Shown piece after piece: positions 52,184 to 59,706 of a stretch of DNA of 64,000 nt. This DNA comes from JBFAPK01 sp040676675 (lineage in GTDB: Bacteria; Actinomycetota; Actinomycetes; Mycobacteriales; Micromonosporaceae): the NCBI RefSeq assembly GCF_040676675.1, contig NZ_JBFAPK010000009.1:1-64000 (forward strand). The letters run 5' to 3'. A program made the position numbers and the translations under genes. Positions within the stretch are counted from its first letter, which is position 1, and each line of letters opens with the position of its first letter. The notes beneath the pieces were generated by a model that was not told the DNA's origin, did no database searches, and worked only from the letters and a program-made list of their open reading frames with translations.

Positions 52184-53035
52184 TCATGTCACCCGCTGCA
52201 TGGCCTTCTCCCGGCGCGCCGCCACGCTCGACCCCGACTCCCGGCGGGCCATCCGGCGCAGCACCGCCGGCGCCAGGAGCAGACCGAGTACGGCCCAGGC
52301 CGCGAGTACCCCGAAGGTCTCCAGGTGCCGCCACGAGTGACCGAACTCCACCGCCGCCAGGCTCTCGGGCAGCAGCGCCGACCGCATTCCCAACCCTAGC
52401 CAGTACATCGGGAAGACCTGCGCGAGCCCCTGGAGCCACCCCGGGAAGTTCGAGATCGGATAGAACAGGCCCGAGATCGCGACCAGCCCCATGATCGGCA
52501 GCATGACCAGGCCCATGTTGCGCGGGTTCGAGATCAACGAGCCGACGATCGCGCCGAGCGGCATGGTCGCCACCAGGCCGAGCACCAGCACCCAGGCCAG
52601 CGTCAGCCACGTACCCGGCCGCCCCAGCTCCAGTCCGTCGAGGACGAAGAGGCCGGGAACCAGTTGCAGGGAGAAGCTGACCAGGGTCATCCCGGAGACC
52701 ACGACGATCTTGCCGATCAGGTAGCCCAGCATCCCGTCCGGCGTCGCCTTGGCGCGTAGCAGGGTGCCGTCCTCCCGCTCCACGATGAGCTGCTGGGCGA
52801 CCGTGAGCAGGCCGCCGAACGCGATACCCATGCCCAGCGCGCCGGGCAGCGTGCGCGAGCCGAGCGAGAAGCTGGTGCCGGGCACGGTCGAGCCGCGCAT
52901 GAACAGCATGACGGCCAGCAGGATCACGGTCGGGAAGAAGTAGGTCCAGAGGTCCTGGGCGGTGGTGAGGGTCTGGCGCAGCTCGATCCCGCCCCGCGCC
53001 CAGCCGGCCCGCGCGGCGACCAGTTTCGGGTTCAT
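52184..53035 (-). CDS. ABC-2 type transporter permease
   Basis: The protein has 283 aa from ATG 53035, which overlaps the ATPase stop by 4 bp. Six TM helices are visible, with LLTVAQQLIVEREDGTLLRAKATPDGMLGYLIGKI between helices 2 and 3 and the conserved GLFYPISNFPGWLQGLAQVFPMYW end. It probably exports a drug or lipid with the preceding ATPase (DrrAB-like arrangement). Confidence 0.92.
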   Translation of the reverse strand: MNPKLVAARAGWARGGIELRQTLTTAQDLWTYFFPTVILLAVMLFMRGSTVPGTSFSLGSRTLPGALGMGIAFGGLLTVAQQLIVEREDGTLLRAKATPDGMLGYLIGKIVVVSGMTLVSFSLQLVPGLFVLDGLELGRPGTWLTLAWVLVLGLVATMPLGAIVGSLISNPRNMGLVMLPIMGLVAISGLFYPISNFPGWLQGLAQVFPMYWLGLGMRSALLPESLAAVEFGHSWRHLETFGVLAAWAVLGLLLAPAVLRRMARRESGSSVAARREKAMQRVT

Positions 53036-54003
53036 CGGGCCACCTCCGCGAACCGCTGGGCCGCCGCGTCCCGCCGGCCGGCCTCGAACTCCCGCACCAT
53101 CGCCATGTACGTGTCCTCCAGGCTGGCCCGGCGTACCTCCAGGTCCTCGATCGCGTCCCCGTGCTGGCGGAACAGGTCCCGTACGAAGCGGGTCGCGTCG
53201 CCGGTCGAGTGCACGAACCGTCCGCCGCCCTGGCTCCACCGCACCTCCGCCTCGGTCGACATCCGGCGCGACAGTTCGTCGGCCGACCCGTCGGCGATGA
53301 TCCGCCCGCCGGCCAGGATCAGGATCCGGTCCGCCAGCTTCTCGGCCTCGTCCAGGTCGTGGGTGGTCAACAGGATCGTGGTCTCGTCGATGTCGGCGAG
53401 CCGGTGCACCAGGTCGTGGAACTCGCGCCGGGCCGACGGGTCGAAACCGACGGTCGGCTCGTCCAGGAAGAGCAGTTCCGGGCGGCCGACGATGCCGATC
53501 GCGACGTCGAGCCGGCGGCGCTGCCCGCCGGAGAGCTGCCCGACCCGCTTGTCGGCGTGCTCGGTGAGCCCGACCGCCTCGACCAGTTCGTCCACGTCCC
53601 AGGGGCGGGTGATCCGGTCGGTCGAGTAGCTCCGGTAGTAGAGCCCGAGGTGCCGGAGCAGCTCACGCACCCGCCACTTGCCGTGGTCGCGCCAGGACTG
53701 GAGCACCACGCCGAGGCGGGCCCGCCACCGTTCGTCGCCCCGGCCCGGGTCGACTCCGAGCACGCTGACCTGGCCGGCCGAGCGCATCCGGAAGCCCTCC
53801 AGGATCTCGATGGTGGTGGTCTTGCCGGCACCGTTCGGACCGAGCAGCGCCAGCACCTCCCCCCGGCGCGCCGTGAAGGTCACCCCCGTGAGCACGTCCA
53901 CCGCGCCGTACCGCATGCGGAGATCGCGTACGTCGAGCGCCGTCTGCTCGTCCGGCGGTTCGGCGACCGCCGTCTCCGTGCCCAGCTCGCGCAGGGCTGT
54001 CAT
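53032..54003 (-). CDS. ABC transporter ATP-binding protein (DrrA-like)
   Basis: The protein has 323 aa from ATG 54003 (GAGGAAT upstream). Walker A is GPNGAGKTT, the signature is LSGGQRRRLDVA, Walker B is ELLFLDEPTVGFD, and the H-loop is TTHDLDEAE. A C-terminal extension (about 245-310) is typical of DrrA-type exporters. The operon is ATPase, permease, XRE regulator. Confidence 0.95.
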   Translation of the reverse strand: MTALRELGTETAVAEPPDEQTALDVRDLRMRYGAVDVLTGVTFTARRGEVLALLGPNGAGKTTTIEILEGFRMRSAGQVSVLGVDPGRGDERWRARLGVVLQSWRDHGKWRVRELLRHLGLYYRSYSTDRITRPWDVDELVEAVGLTEHADKRVGQLSGGQRRRLDVAIGIVGRPELLFLDEPTVGFDPSARREFHDLVHRLADIDETTILLTTHDLDEAEKLADRILILAGGRIIADGSADELSRRMSTEAEVRWSQGGGRFVHSTGDATRFVRDLFRQHGDAIEDLEVRRASLEDTYMAMVREFEAGRRDAAAQRFAEVAR

Positions 54004-54129
54004 ATTCCTCCCCCTCCCCGTCCAACATCTCCCGCGAACGATAGCAGGTGTACTACATTTCGAGGCAGGACTTTGGCGGGAGGCCGACACGACGCCGGAC
54101 CGTACGACGCCGCCCCCGGGCCGACACGA

Positions 54130-54164
54130 CGCCGCCCCCGGGCGGTGCGGACCCGGGGGCGGCG
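54130..54164 (-). terminator. hairpin downstream of the pirin gene
   Basis: A perfect 13-bp stem (CGCCGCCCCCGGG / CCCGGGGGCGGCG) with a 9-nt loop starts 46 bp past the pirin stop, in front of the ABC operon promoter region. Confidence 0.7.
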
Positions 54165-54210
54165 TGCCGAGGGGCGGTGTACCGGTGGCGTCGCGCGGGA
54201 CGCGCGCCGG

Positions 54211-55200
54211 TCAGTCGGCGTCGGGCGTGGCCGCGCGCACCTCCGCGTGGGCGGCGGGGATGCTGCCCAGCCGGCCGGCCTGGTAGTCCTCGAACGCCTG
54301 GGCCAGCTCGGTTCGGCTGTTCATCACGAACGGCCCGTACATCGCGACCGGCTCGCGGATCGGCTCGCCGCCGAGGATGAAGACGTCCAGGGCGGTGGTA
54401 CGGGAATCCTGCTTCGGGTCGGCGGCGACGGTGAGGGCGCCGCCGGGCCCGTAGACGGCCAGCTGCCCGGCCCGCAGCGGACGCCGCTCGGCGCCGGCGG
54501 TACCGGCACCGCCGAGCGCGTAGACCAGCGCGTTGAAGTCCGGCCGCCAGGGCAGCGTCAGCGTGGCGCCCGGCGCCAGGGTGGCGTGCACCAGCGTGAT
54601 CGGCGTGTACGTCGAGCCCGGCCCGGCGTGCCCGCCGACCTCACCGGCGATCACCCGGACCAGCGCGCCCCCGTCCGCCGAGCTGAGCAGGGCCACCCGG
54701 TCGGAGGTGATGTCCTGGTAGCGCGGGACCGCGAACTTGCGCGCCCTGGGGAGGTTGACCCAGAGCTGGATGCCGTGGAAGAGGCCGCCGCTGGCGACCA
54801 GGTGCTCCGGCGGGGTCTCGATGTGCAGGATGCCGCTGCCGGCCGTCATCCACTGCGTGTCCCCGCCGCCGATCAGGCCGCCCCCGCCGTGCGAGTCGGA
54901 GTGGGCCATCTCGCCGTCGATCATGTACGTGACGGTCTCGAAGCCGCGGTGCGGGTGCCAGGGCGTTCCCTTCGGCTCGCCCGGCGCGTACTCGACCTCG
55001 CCCATCTGGTCCATGTGGACGAAGGGGTCGAGCGCGCGCAGGTCGACGCCGGCGAAGGCGCGGCGCACGGGGAAGCCCTCGCCCTCGAAGCCCTTCGGCG
55101 CCGTGGTGACCGAGACCACGGGGCGCTCGGTGCCGGTCAGCGGGTTCGGCTCGGGGACCCTCGGCAGCGCCAGCGGGTTGGCGACGGTGACGGCGGGCAT
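54211..55200 (-). CDS. pirin-family cupin protein
   Basis: The protein has 329 aa from ATG 55200. The N-terminal cupin metal site includes WHPHRGFETVTYMIDGEMAHSDSHG and the following GAGSG-like MTAGSGILHIE stretch. The C-terminal pirin domain contains FNALVYALGGAG and VAMYGPFVMNSRTELAQAF. Bacterial pirins can act as quercetinases or redox-responsive regulators; the role here is unknown. It is divergent from a MarR regulator with duplicated operators between. Confidence 0.93.
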   Translation of the reverse strand: MPAVTVANPLALPRVPEPNPLTGTERPVVSVTTAPKGFEGEGFPVRRAFAGVDLRALDPFVHMDQMGEVEYAPGEPKGTPWHPHRGFETVTYMIDGEMAHSDSHGGGGLIGGGDTQWMTAGSGILHIETPPEHLVASGGLFHGIQLWVNLPRARKFAVPRYQDITSDRVALLSSADGGALVRVIAGEVGGHAGPGSTYTPITLVHATLAPGATLTLPWRPDFNALVYALGGAGTAGAERRPLRAGQLAVYGPGGALTVAADPKQDSRTTALDVFILGGEPIREPVAMYGPFVMNSRTELAQAFEDYQAGRLGSIPAAHAEVRAATPDAD

Positions 55201-55226
55201 GGGGACCACTCCTCGGTTCGGGTCAT

Positions 55227-55246
55227 GTCGTTGCGGAGTCAACGAC
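55227..55246. promoter_or_regulatory. MarR-type operator, copy 1
   Basis: GTCGTTGCGGAGTCAACGAC forms 7-bp arms (GTCGTTG / CAACGAC). It is repeated 36 bp further right at 55263-55282 between the pirin and MarR genes. Confidence 0.7.
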
Positions 55247-55262
55247 TTGTACCCTACCCAAT

Positions 55263-55282
55263 GTCGTTGCACTGTCAACTAT
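55263..55282. promoter_or_regulatory. MarR-type operator, copy 2
   Basis: GTCGTTGCACTGTCAACTAT shares GTCGTTGC-N3-GTCAAC with the 55227 copy and lies 18 bp upstream of the MarR ATG. The pair is a likely autoregulatory and pirin-controlling site. Confidence 0.7.
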
Positions 55283-55299
55283 TCCGCTAGACTGGTCCC

Positions 55300-55764
55300 A
55301 TGGACGAGGTGCGATGGCTGGATCCCGACGAACAGGCGGCCTGGCGGGCGTACCTGGACGGGACGCGGCTCTTCCTCCAGGCCCTGGACAAGCAGCTACA
55401 GGCCGACGCCGGGCTCTCCCTCACCGACTACGAGCTGCTGGTACGCCTCTCCGAGGCGCCCGAGCGGCGGATGCGGATGCGCGACCTCGCAGACGCTACC
55501 CTCTCCACCCGCAGCGGCGCGACCCGCGCCGTGACCCGACTCGAACAGGCCGGCTGGGTCCGCCGGGTCGAGTGCCCGGACGACCGGCGCGGCACCGAGG
55601 CGGAGCTGACGGACGCCGGCGCGGAGAAGCTCGCCGCCTCCGCGCCGGGTCACGTCACCGCCGTACGCGCCCACATGTTCGACCTGCTCAGCCCGGCGGA
55701 GGTCACCCAGCTGCGGGCCATCACCAGCCGGATGCGGGACCGGCTCACCGACCCCGGTCAGTGA
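55300..55764 (+). CDS. MarR-family transcriptional regulator
   Basis: The protein has 154 aa. The winged HTH is LSLTDYELLVRLSEAPERRMRMRDLADATLSTRSGATRAVTRLEQAGWVRRVECPDDRRGTEAEL. ATG 55300. It is divergent from the pirin gene across duplicated operators. It ends 7 bp into the convergent membrane-protein gene. Confidence 0.93.
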   Translation: MDEVRWLDPDEQAAWRAYLDGTRLFLQALDKQLQADAGLSLTDYELLVRLSEAPERRMRMRDLADATLSTRSGATRAVTRLEQAGWVRRVECPDDRRGTEAELTDAGAEKLAASAPGHVTAVRAHMFDLLSPAEVTQLRAITSRMRDRLTDPGQ

Positions 55765-56288
55765 CCGGTGACCCAGTTCCAGGCGTTCACGACCCACTCG
55801 GTCTGGCGCAGGTAGGCCACCCCGACGACGGCGAGGAAGAGCGCGGTCACCAGGTGCGCGCCGCGCGCGGTGTGGCGTACCCGCCCGAGCTGCCGCTCCA
55901 GGATCACCCGGCCGAGGAGCCGGACCAGGGCGAAGAGGCCGACCGCGACGAGAAGCGTGAGGACGAAGGTGACCACCGGGCCGGTCAGGTCGCCGCGTGA
56001 CGAGATCGCCCAGATCCCCCAGCAGACGAAGGCGAAGATGCCGGCGATCGCGCTCCACTCGCCGCCCCGGCGCAGCTGCCGGAGGTGGTAGCCGAGCGGC
56101 TGGCGCAGCTGCGGCTCACCGGGCCAGCCGGTACCGGTCGGCTCGTGCGGCGCGACCTCGAACGCCTCGGTACCGGGCTCCTGGCGGATCCTGGGCTGGC
56201 CGACCGAGGCGACACCCCGGCGGTACCCGTCGCGCTGCGGCGGCACCTCGACCGTCTGCTCGGCCCACGGCTGCGTCTGGTCTGCCAT
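55758..56288 (-). CDS. three-TM membrane protein, unknown function
   Basis: The protein has 176 aa from ATG 56288. A hydrophilic Pro-rich N-terminus (residues 1-75) is followed by helices near 80-96 (SAIAGIFAFVCWGIWAIS), 103-124 (GPVVTFVLTLLVAVGLFALV) and 145-160 (LVTALFLAVVGVAYL). No family is recognised. It is divergent from the small Arg-rich gene at 56438. Confidence 0.75.
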   Translation of the reverse strand: MADQTQPWAEQTVEVPPQRDGYRRGVASVGQPRIRQEPGTEAFEVAPHEPTGTGWPGEPQLRQPLGYHLRQLRRGGEWSAIAGIFAFVCWGIWAISSRGDLTGPVVTFVLTLLVAVGLFALVRLLGRVILERQLGRVRHTARGAHLVTALFLAVVGVAYLRQTEWVVNAWNWVTGH

Positions 56289-56437
56289 TCTCGTCCTTCC
56301 TCCCCGAGGAGTCCGGTGGAACCACCCGATTCACCCGTCTCACCCACGAGGGTAGCCAGCCGGGCAAAGGCCCGCCGAGCGAGGCATCGATCGACGAGCG
56401 CGGCGGAAGGGGCCTCGACGGGAGGTACCGTCGGCGC

Positions 56438-56815
56438 ATGGCGGATTCCGAGCGCCGGCGACGCCGGCAGCGACAAGCGCCCCCGGCGGGCGGCGCCAGC
56501 CCGTCCGGCTCGACGGCCGCCGGGCGGTCGGCGGTGACGGCGGAGGTGCACGATCCCGTACCGGAGCCGACGGGATCGCGGCGTGGCGGAGGTCACGGCG
56601 CCGGACCCGGTACGACCGCCGAGGAGCGCGACGGCGAGCGCGGCCTGCGCGGGCTGGTCGGCTCCGGATCGTCCCAGGTCAGCGTCGGTGCCGCGCTGCG
56701 GGCCCGGGACGCGTCCCGGCCGAGCGAGGCGGACCTGGCCGAGGCCGAGGAGCGGCTGGTCGTGGTCCGCCGCAACTGGGTGCCGCGGGAGGAGCTGCCC
56801 CGCAACGGGCGCTGA
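56438..56815 (+). CDS. small Arg/Gly-rich hypothetical protein
   Basis: The protein has 125 aa from ATG 56438 (GGGAGG upstream). A disordered, basic first half (RRRRRQRQAPP) is followed by a short conserved-looking end (LRGLVGSGSSQVSVGAALRARDASRPSEADLAEAEERLVVVRRNWVPREELP). That C-terminal block is typical of an uncharacterised actinobacterial family. Confidence 0.7.
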   Translation: MADSERRRRRQRQAPPAGGASPSGSTAAGRSAVTAEVHDPVPEPTGSRRGGGHGAGPGTTAEERDGERGLRGLVGSGSSQVSVGAALRARDASRPSEADLAEAEERLVVVRRNWVPREELPRNGR

Positions 56816-56900
56816 CCACGGTCGCGCCCAACGCCGGTCGCGGGTCGGGCCCGGGCGAAGGCCGGACCCCGGACGGGAGGCCAGGCCCGGGCGAACCGTC

Positions 56901-56960
56901 GGGCTCAGGGCAGCTCGGGCGGGCTCAGGGCAGCTCGGGCGGGCTCAGGGCAGCTCGGGC
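56901..56960. repeat. three perfect 20-bp tandem repeats at the rpiB 3' end
   Basis: The unit GGGCTCAGGGCAGCTCGGGC occurs three times without a gap (56901, 56921, 56941). The last copy contains the stop and final codons of rpiB, so the repeat duplicates the gene's 3' end into the downstream region. Confidence 0.9.
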
Positions 56961-57412
56961 AGCTCGCCGGACTTCTCGTACGCCGCAACCTGCGCGATGC
57001 GCCGGCTGTGCCGTTCGTTACCGGAGAAGCGGGTGCTCAGGAACGCCTCGACGATCCCGGTCGCCTCGTCCAACGTGTGCTGGCGGGCGCCGACCGCGAC
57101 CACGTTCGCGTCGTTGTGCTCCCGGGCCAGCTGCGCCGTCTCGACGTTCCAGGCGAGCGCCGCGCGTACCCCGGCGACCTTGTTCGCGGCGATCTGCTCG
57201 CCGTTGCCCGAGCCGCCGATCACCACGGCCAGGCTCCCCGGATCCGCCACCACGCGGGCGCCCACGTGCAGGCAGAACGCCGGGTAGTCGTCGTTCGGGT
57301 CGAAGACCCGCGGCCCGACGTCGACCAGCTCGTAACCCTGCCTCGCCAGGTGGTTCGCCAGGTGCATCTTCAGCTCGAAACCGGCGTGATCGGAACCCAG
57401 GTAGACGCGCAT
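56945..57412 (-). CDS. rpiB: ribose-5-phosphate isomerase B
   Basis: The protein has 155 aa from ATG 57412. The LacAB/RpiB fold is shown by VYLGSDHAGFELKMHLANHL, GVRAALAWNVETAQLAREHNDANVVAVGARQ and the GGSGNGEQIAANKV loop. It interconverts ribose-5-P and ribulose-5-P. The active-site Cys/Ser position is in FCLHVG or the SGNGE loop. The upstream in-frame extension to 57721 is not supported. Its 3' end is copied in three tandem repeats. Confidence 0.93.
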   Translation of the reverse strand: MRVYLGSDHAGFELKMHLANHLARQGYELVDVGPRVFDPNDDYPAFCLHVGARVVADPGSLAVVIGGSGNGEQIAANKVAGVRAALAWNVETAQLAREHNDANVVAVGARQHTLDEATGIVEAFLSTRFSGNERHSRRIAQVAAYEKSGELPELP

Positions 57413-57540
57413 ACCGGGCAGTCTGTCAGCCCGCCGCCGGCCACGCGGCCCCGGGCGGCACCCACACCGGCGTACGTCACACCCGGGGCGTACCGCCGGT
57501 CCGGACACCCGGACCGGCGGCGTGCTCTCTTCCCGCCGCG

Positions 57541-58746
57541 TTACGCGTCCCGGCCCAGCTCGGCCAGGACCAGCCCGGCCCGGGCCTTCGGGGTGAACCA
57601 GGTGCTCTTGCGGGGCATCTTCTCCCGGGCCAGGTTGACCGCGACGAAGTCGTCCACGGTCACCGGGGCGATCAGCACGGCCAGCTCCGCCCGGCCGGCG
57701 TCCACCTCGCCCGTCAGCCAACTGGCCGGGTAGTCGCCGCCCACGTACACGATCCGCTTGTCCCCCGGGTCCAGCCCGAGCGCGTCGCGCAGCACGATCC
57801 GCTCGACCAGCGCGTGGTCGAGGTTCTCCAGTCCCCCGCCCGGTCCGGCCGGCAGCGCCACGGCGTAGCCCCGGCCGCCCAGGTAGAGCTGGACCGTGCC
57901 GCCCTCGCTCGGTACGGCGGCCCGGTCCGCGAGCGGCTCGACCCGGGCGCCGGCGGCGCGCAGCCGGTCGAGCAGCTCATCCGGCGCCGCGGTCAGCTCG
58001 GTGACCAGGCGGTTGTAGGGCTGGATCGTCACCGAGGCGGGCGTGGTGATGACGGCGAGGAAGCGGGGCAGTTCGCCGGTCTGGGCCGCCAGGCTGCGGT
58101 GGTTGCCGTCGGCGACCACCAGCTCCCCGCCGCCGGCCAGCTCGCGGATGCGGTCCTGCTCCGGGCCGGGACCGAGCAGCCAGATCGCGTGGGTACGGCC
58201 GCTGGGGTCGATGTCGGTCGCGGCCGGCGCTCCGGCGGCGTCGACGCTCGCCGCGAGCGCCGCGTGCAGCTCCTCGCCCCGGCCGGTCTGCAACAGCAGT
58301 ACGGGCGAGAGCAGGTGCCCCACCGCCTCCGCCAGCGCGACCCGCTCCCGCACCTTGGCGATGAAGACGTCCTCGTTGCGGATGACCAGGCCCGGCTCGT
58401 CCCGCCGGGTGGAGATCTGGTCCGTGTCGACCATGGCGAAGACGCCGTAGGCGGGGTCGTCCACCGGCGAGCTGATCCGGTAGAGCACCAGGACCCGCTC
58501 GGCCGGGGTGTAGCTGCCGTCGGCCTTCGCCTCCGCGAGCCGCGCCGCCGCGGCCGGCAGGGAGTCGAGGAAGGACCCGCCGAGGCTCTCCGGCGCCCGG
58601 TGCGGCATCTCGATGGCGAGGGCACTGTGCGGGTTCGCCTCGATGATCGCGGTGATCTCCGCGTCGTCGGCGAACTCGTCGTAGTTCTGCGCGCCGGTGC
58701 CGCCGGTGGTGATCCAGGCCCGGGCGATCGGGTGTACGACCGTCAT
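57541..58746 (-). CDS. DUF1015-family protein
   Basis: The protein has 401 aa from ATG 58746. Blocks typical of DUF1015 include IARAWITTGGTGAQNYDEFADDAEI, ERVLVLYRISSP, WLLGPGPEQDRI, LVVADGNHRSLAAQ and IVYVGGDYPASWLTGEVDAG. The function of the family is unknown; the HR pair in DGNHRSLA suggests a nuclease- or hydrolase-like site, but this is inference. It lies 128 bp upstream of rpiB on the same strand. Confidence 0.85.
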   Translation of the reverse strand: MTVVHPIARAWITTGGTGAQNYDEFADDAEITAIIEANPHSALAIEMPHRAPESLGGSFLDSLPAAAARLAEAKADGSYTPAERVLVLYRISSPVDDPAYGVFAMVDTDQISTRRDEPGLVIRNEDVFIAKVRERVALAEAVGHLLSPVLLLQTGRGEELHAALAASVDAAGAPAATDIDPSGRTHAIWLLGPGPEQDRIRELAGGGELVVADGNHRSLAAQTGELPRFLAVITTPASVTIQPYNRLVTELTAAPDELLDRLRAAGARVEPLADRAAVPSEGGTVQLYLGGRGYAVALPAGPGGGLENLDHALVERIVLRDALGLDPGDKRIVYVGGDYPASWLTGEVDAGRAELAVLIAPVTVDDFVAVNLAREKMPRKSTWFTPKARAGLVLAELGRDA

Positions 58747-58875
58747 GCCCGCTGACGCTACCGGCGCGGGCGCGGGGGTCGACGCGTACCCCGTGGCGTG
58801 TCCACCCGCTGGGCGTGGTCCGCGGCGTGCCGCGCCGCGGACCCGCCCACGGCACGTGGCCGGCCCGACCGCCGC

Positions 58876-59502
58876 TCAGTCGAAGGTCGGACCCTGCTCG
58901 CGGGAGCGCTTGAGCTCGTAGAAGCCCGGGGTGCCGGCCACCAGCAGCACGCCGTCCCAGAGCCGGGCCGCCGCCTCGCCCTTCGGGGCCGGCGTCACGA
59001 CCGGGCCGAAGAAGGCCACCGTCGAGCCGTCCGGGCCGGGCACGTGGATCACCGGCGTCCCGACGTCGGTGCCGACCGGCTTCATCCCCTCGTCGTGGCT
59101 GGCCCGCAGCGCCTCGTCGTACTCGGTGGAGTCGCCGGCGGCGGCCAGCTCCGGGTCGAGGCCGGCGTCGGTCAGCGCGGCGGCGTACAGCTCGGGTCCC
59201 CGCTCCTGCTTGCCCGGGTGGACCCGGGTACCGATCGCGGTGTAGAGGTCACGCAGCACCTGCCGGCCGTACCGCTGCTCGGCGGCGATGCAGATCCGCA
59301 CCGGCGCCCAGGCCGTCTCCAGGAACGTGCGGTACTCCTCGGGCAGTTCGTCCCGCCCCTCGTTGAGTACGGCGAGGCTCATCACCCGGAACCGGACGTC
59401 GATCGGGCGGACCTGCTCGACCTCGAGCAGCCAGCGCGACGTCAGCCAGGCCCAGGGGCAGAGCGGGTCGAAGAACATGTCCACGGGCGTGCGATCGGAC
59501 AC
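58876..59502 (-). CDS. DsbA-fold mycothiol-linked oxidoreductase (Rv2466c-like)
   Basis: The protein has 208 aa from GTG 59502. Sequence and length closely follow the Rv2466c family as I recall it: FFDPLCPWAWLTSRW, VMSLAVLNEGRDELPEEYR, AIGTRVHPG, VGTDVGTPVIHV and FELKRSR-type end (YELKRSREQGPTFD). In M. tuberculosis the active site is CPWC; here the second Cys is Ala (CPWA), so the enzyme would work with a single Cys and mycothiol. It is divergent from pepN. Confidence 0.88.
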   Translation of the reverse strand: MSDRTPVDMFFDPLCPWAWLTSRWLLEVEQVRPIDVRFRVMSLAVLNEGRDELPEEYRTFLETAWAPVRICIAAEQRYGRQVLRDLYTAIGTRVHPGKQERGPELYAAALTDAGLDPELAAAGDSTEYDEALRASHDEGMKPVGTDVGTPVIHVPGPDGSTVAFFGPVVTPAPKGEAAARLWDGVLLVAGTPGFYELKRSREQGPTFD

Positions 59503-59706
59503 GGGGGATCCCTTCACGAGACACGGGCGCCAGACTGGAGCCACCCTTTGATAATCACCCCGTCCCCGAAGGCGGATATCGGAAACAGACCGTGACCTCG
59601 GCCACCGGTCGACGACTCCACGTGGAAGACTCGCCCGAGAGCCCGTCAGACGGGGATCCGATGGCTGTCAACGAGGACAGCGGGCCAAGATTGGATGGAG
59701 ATTCAC

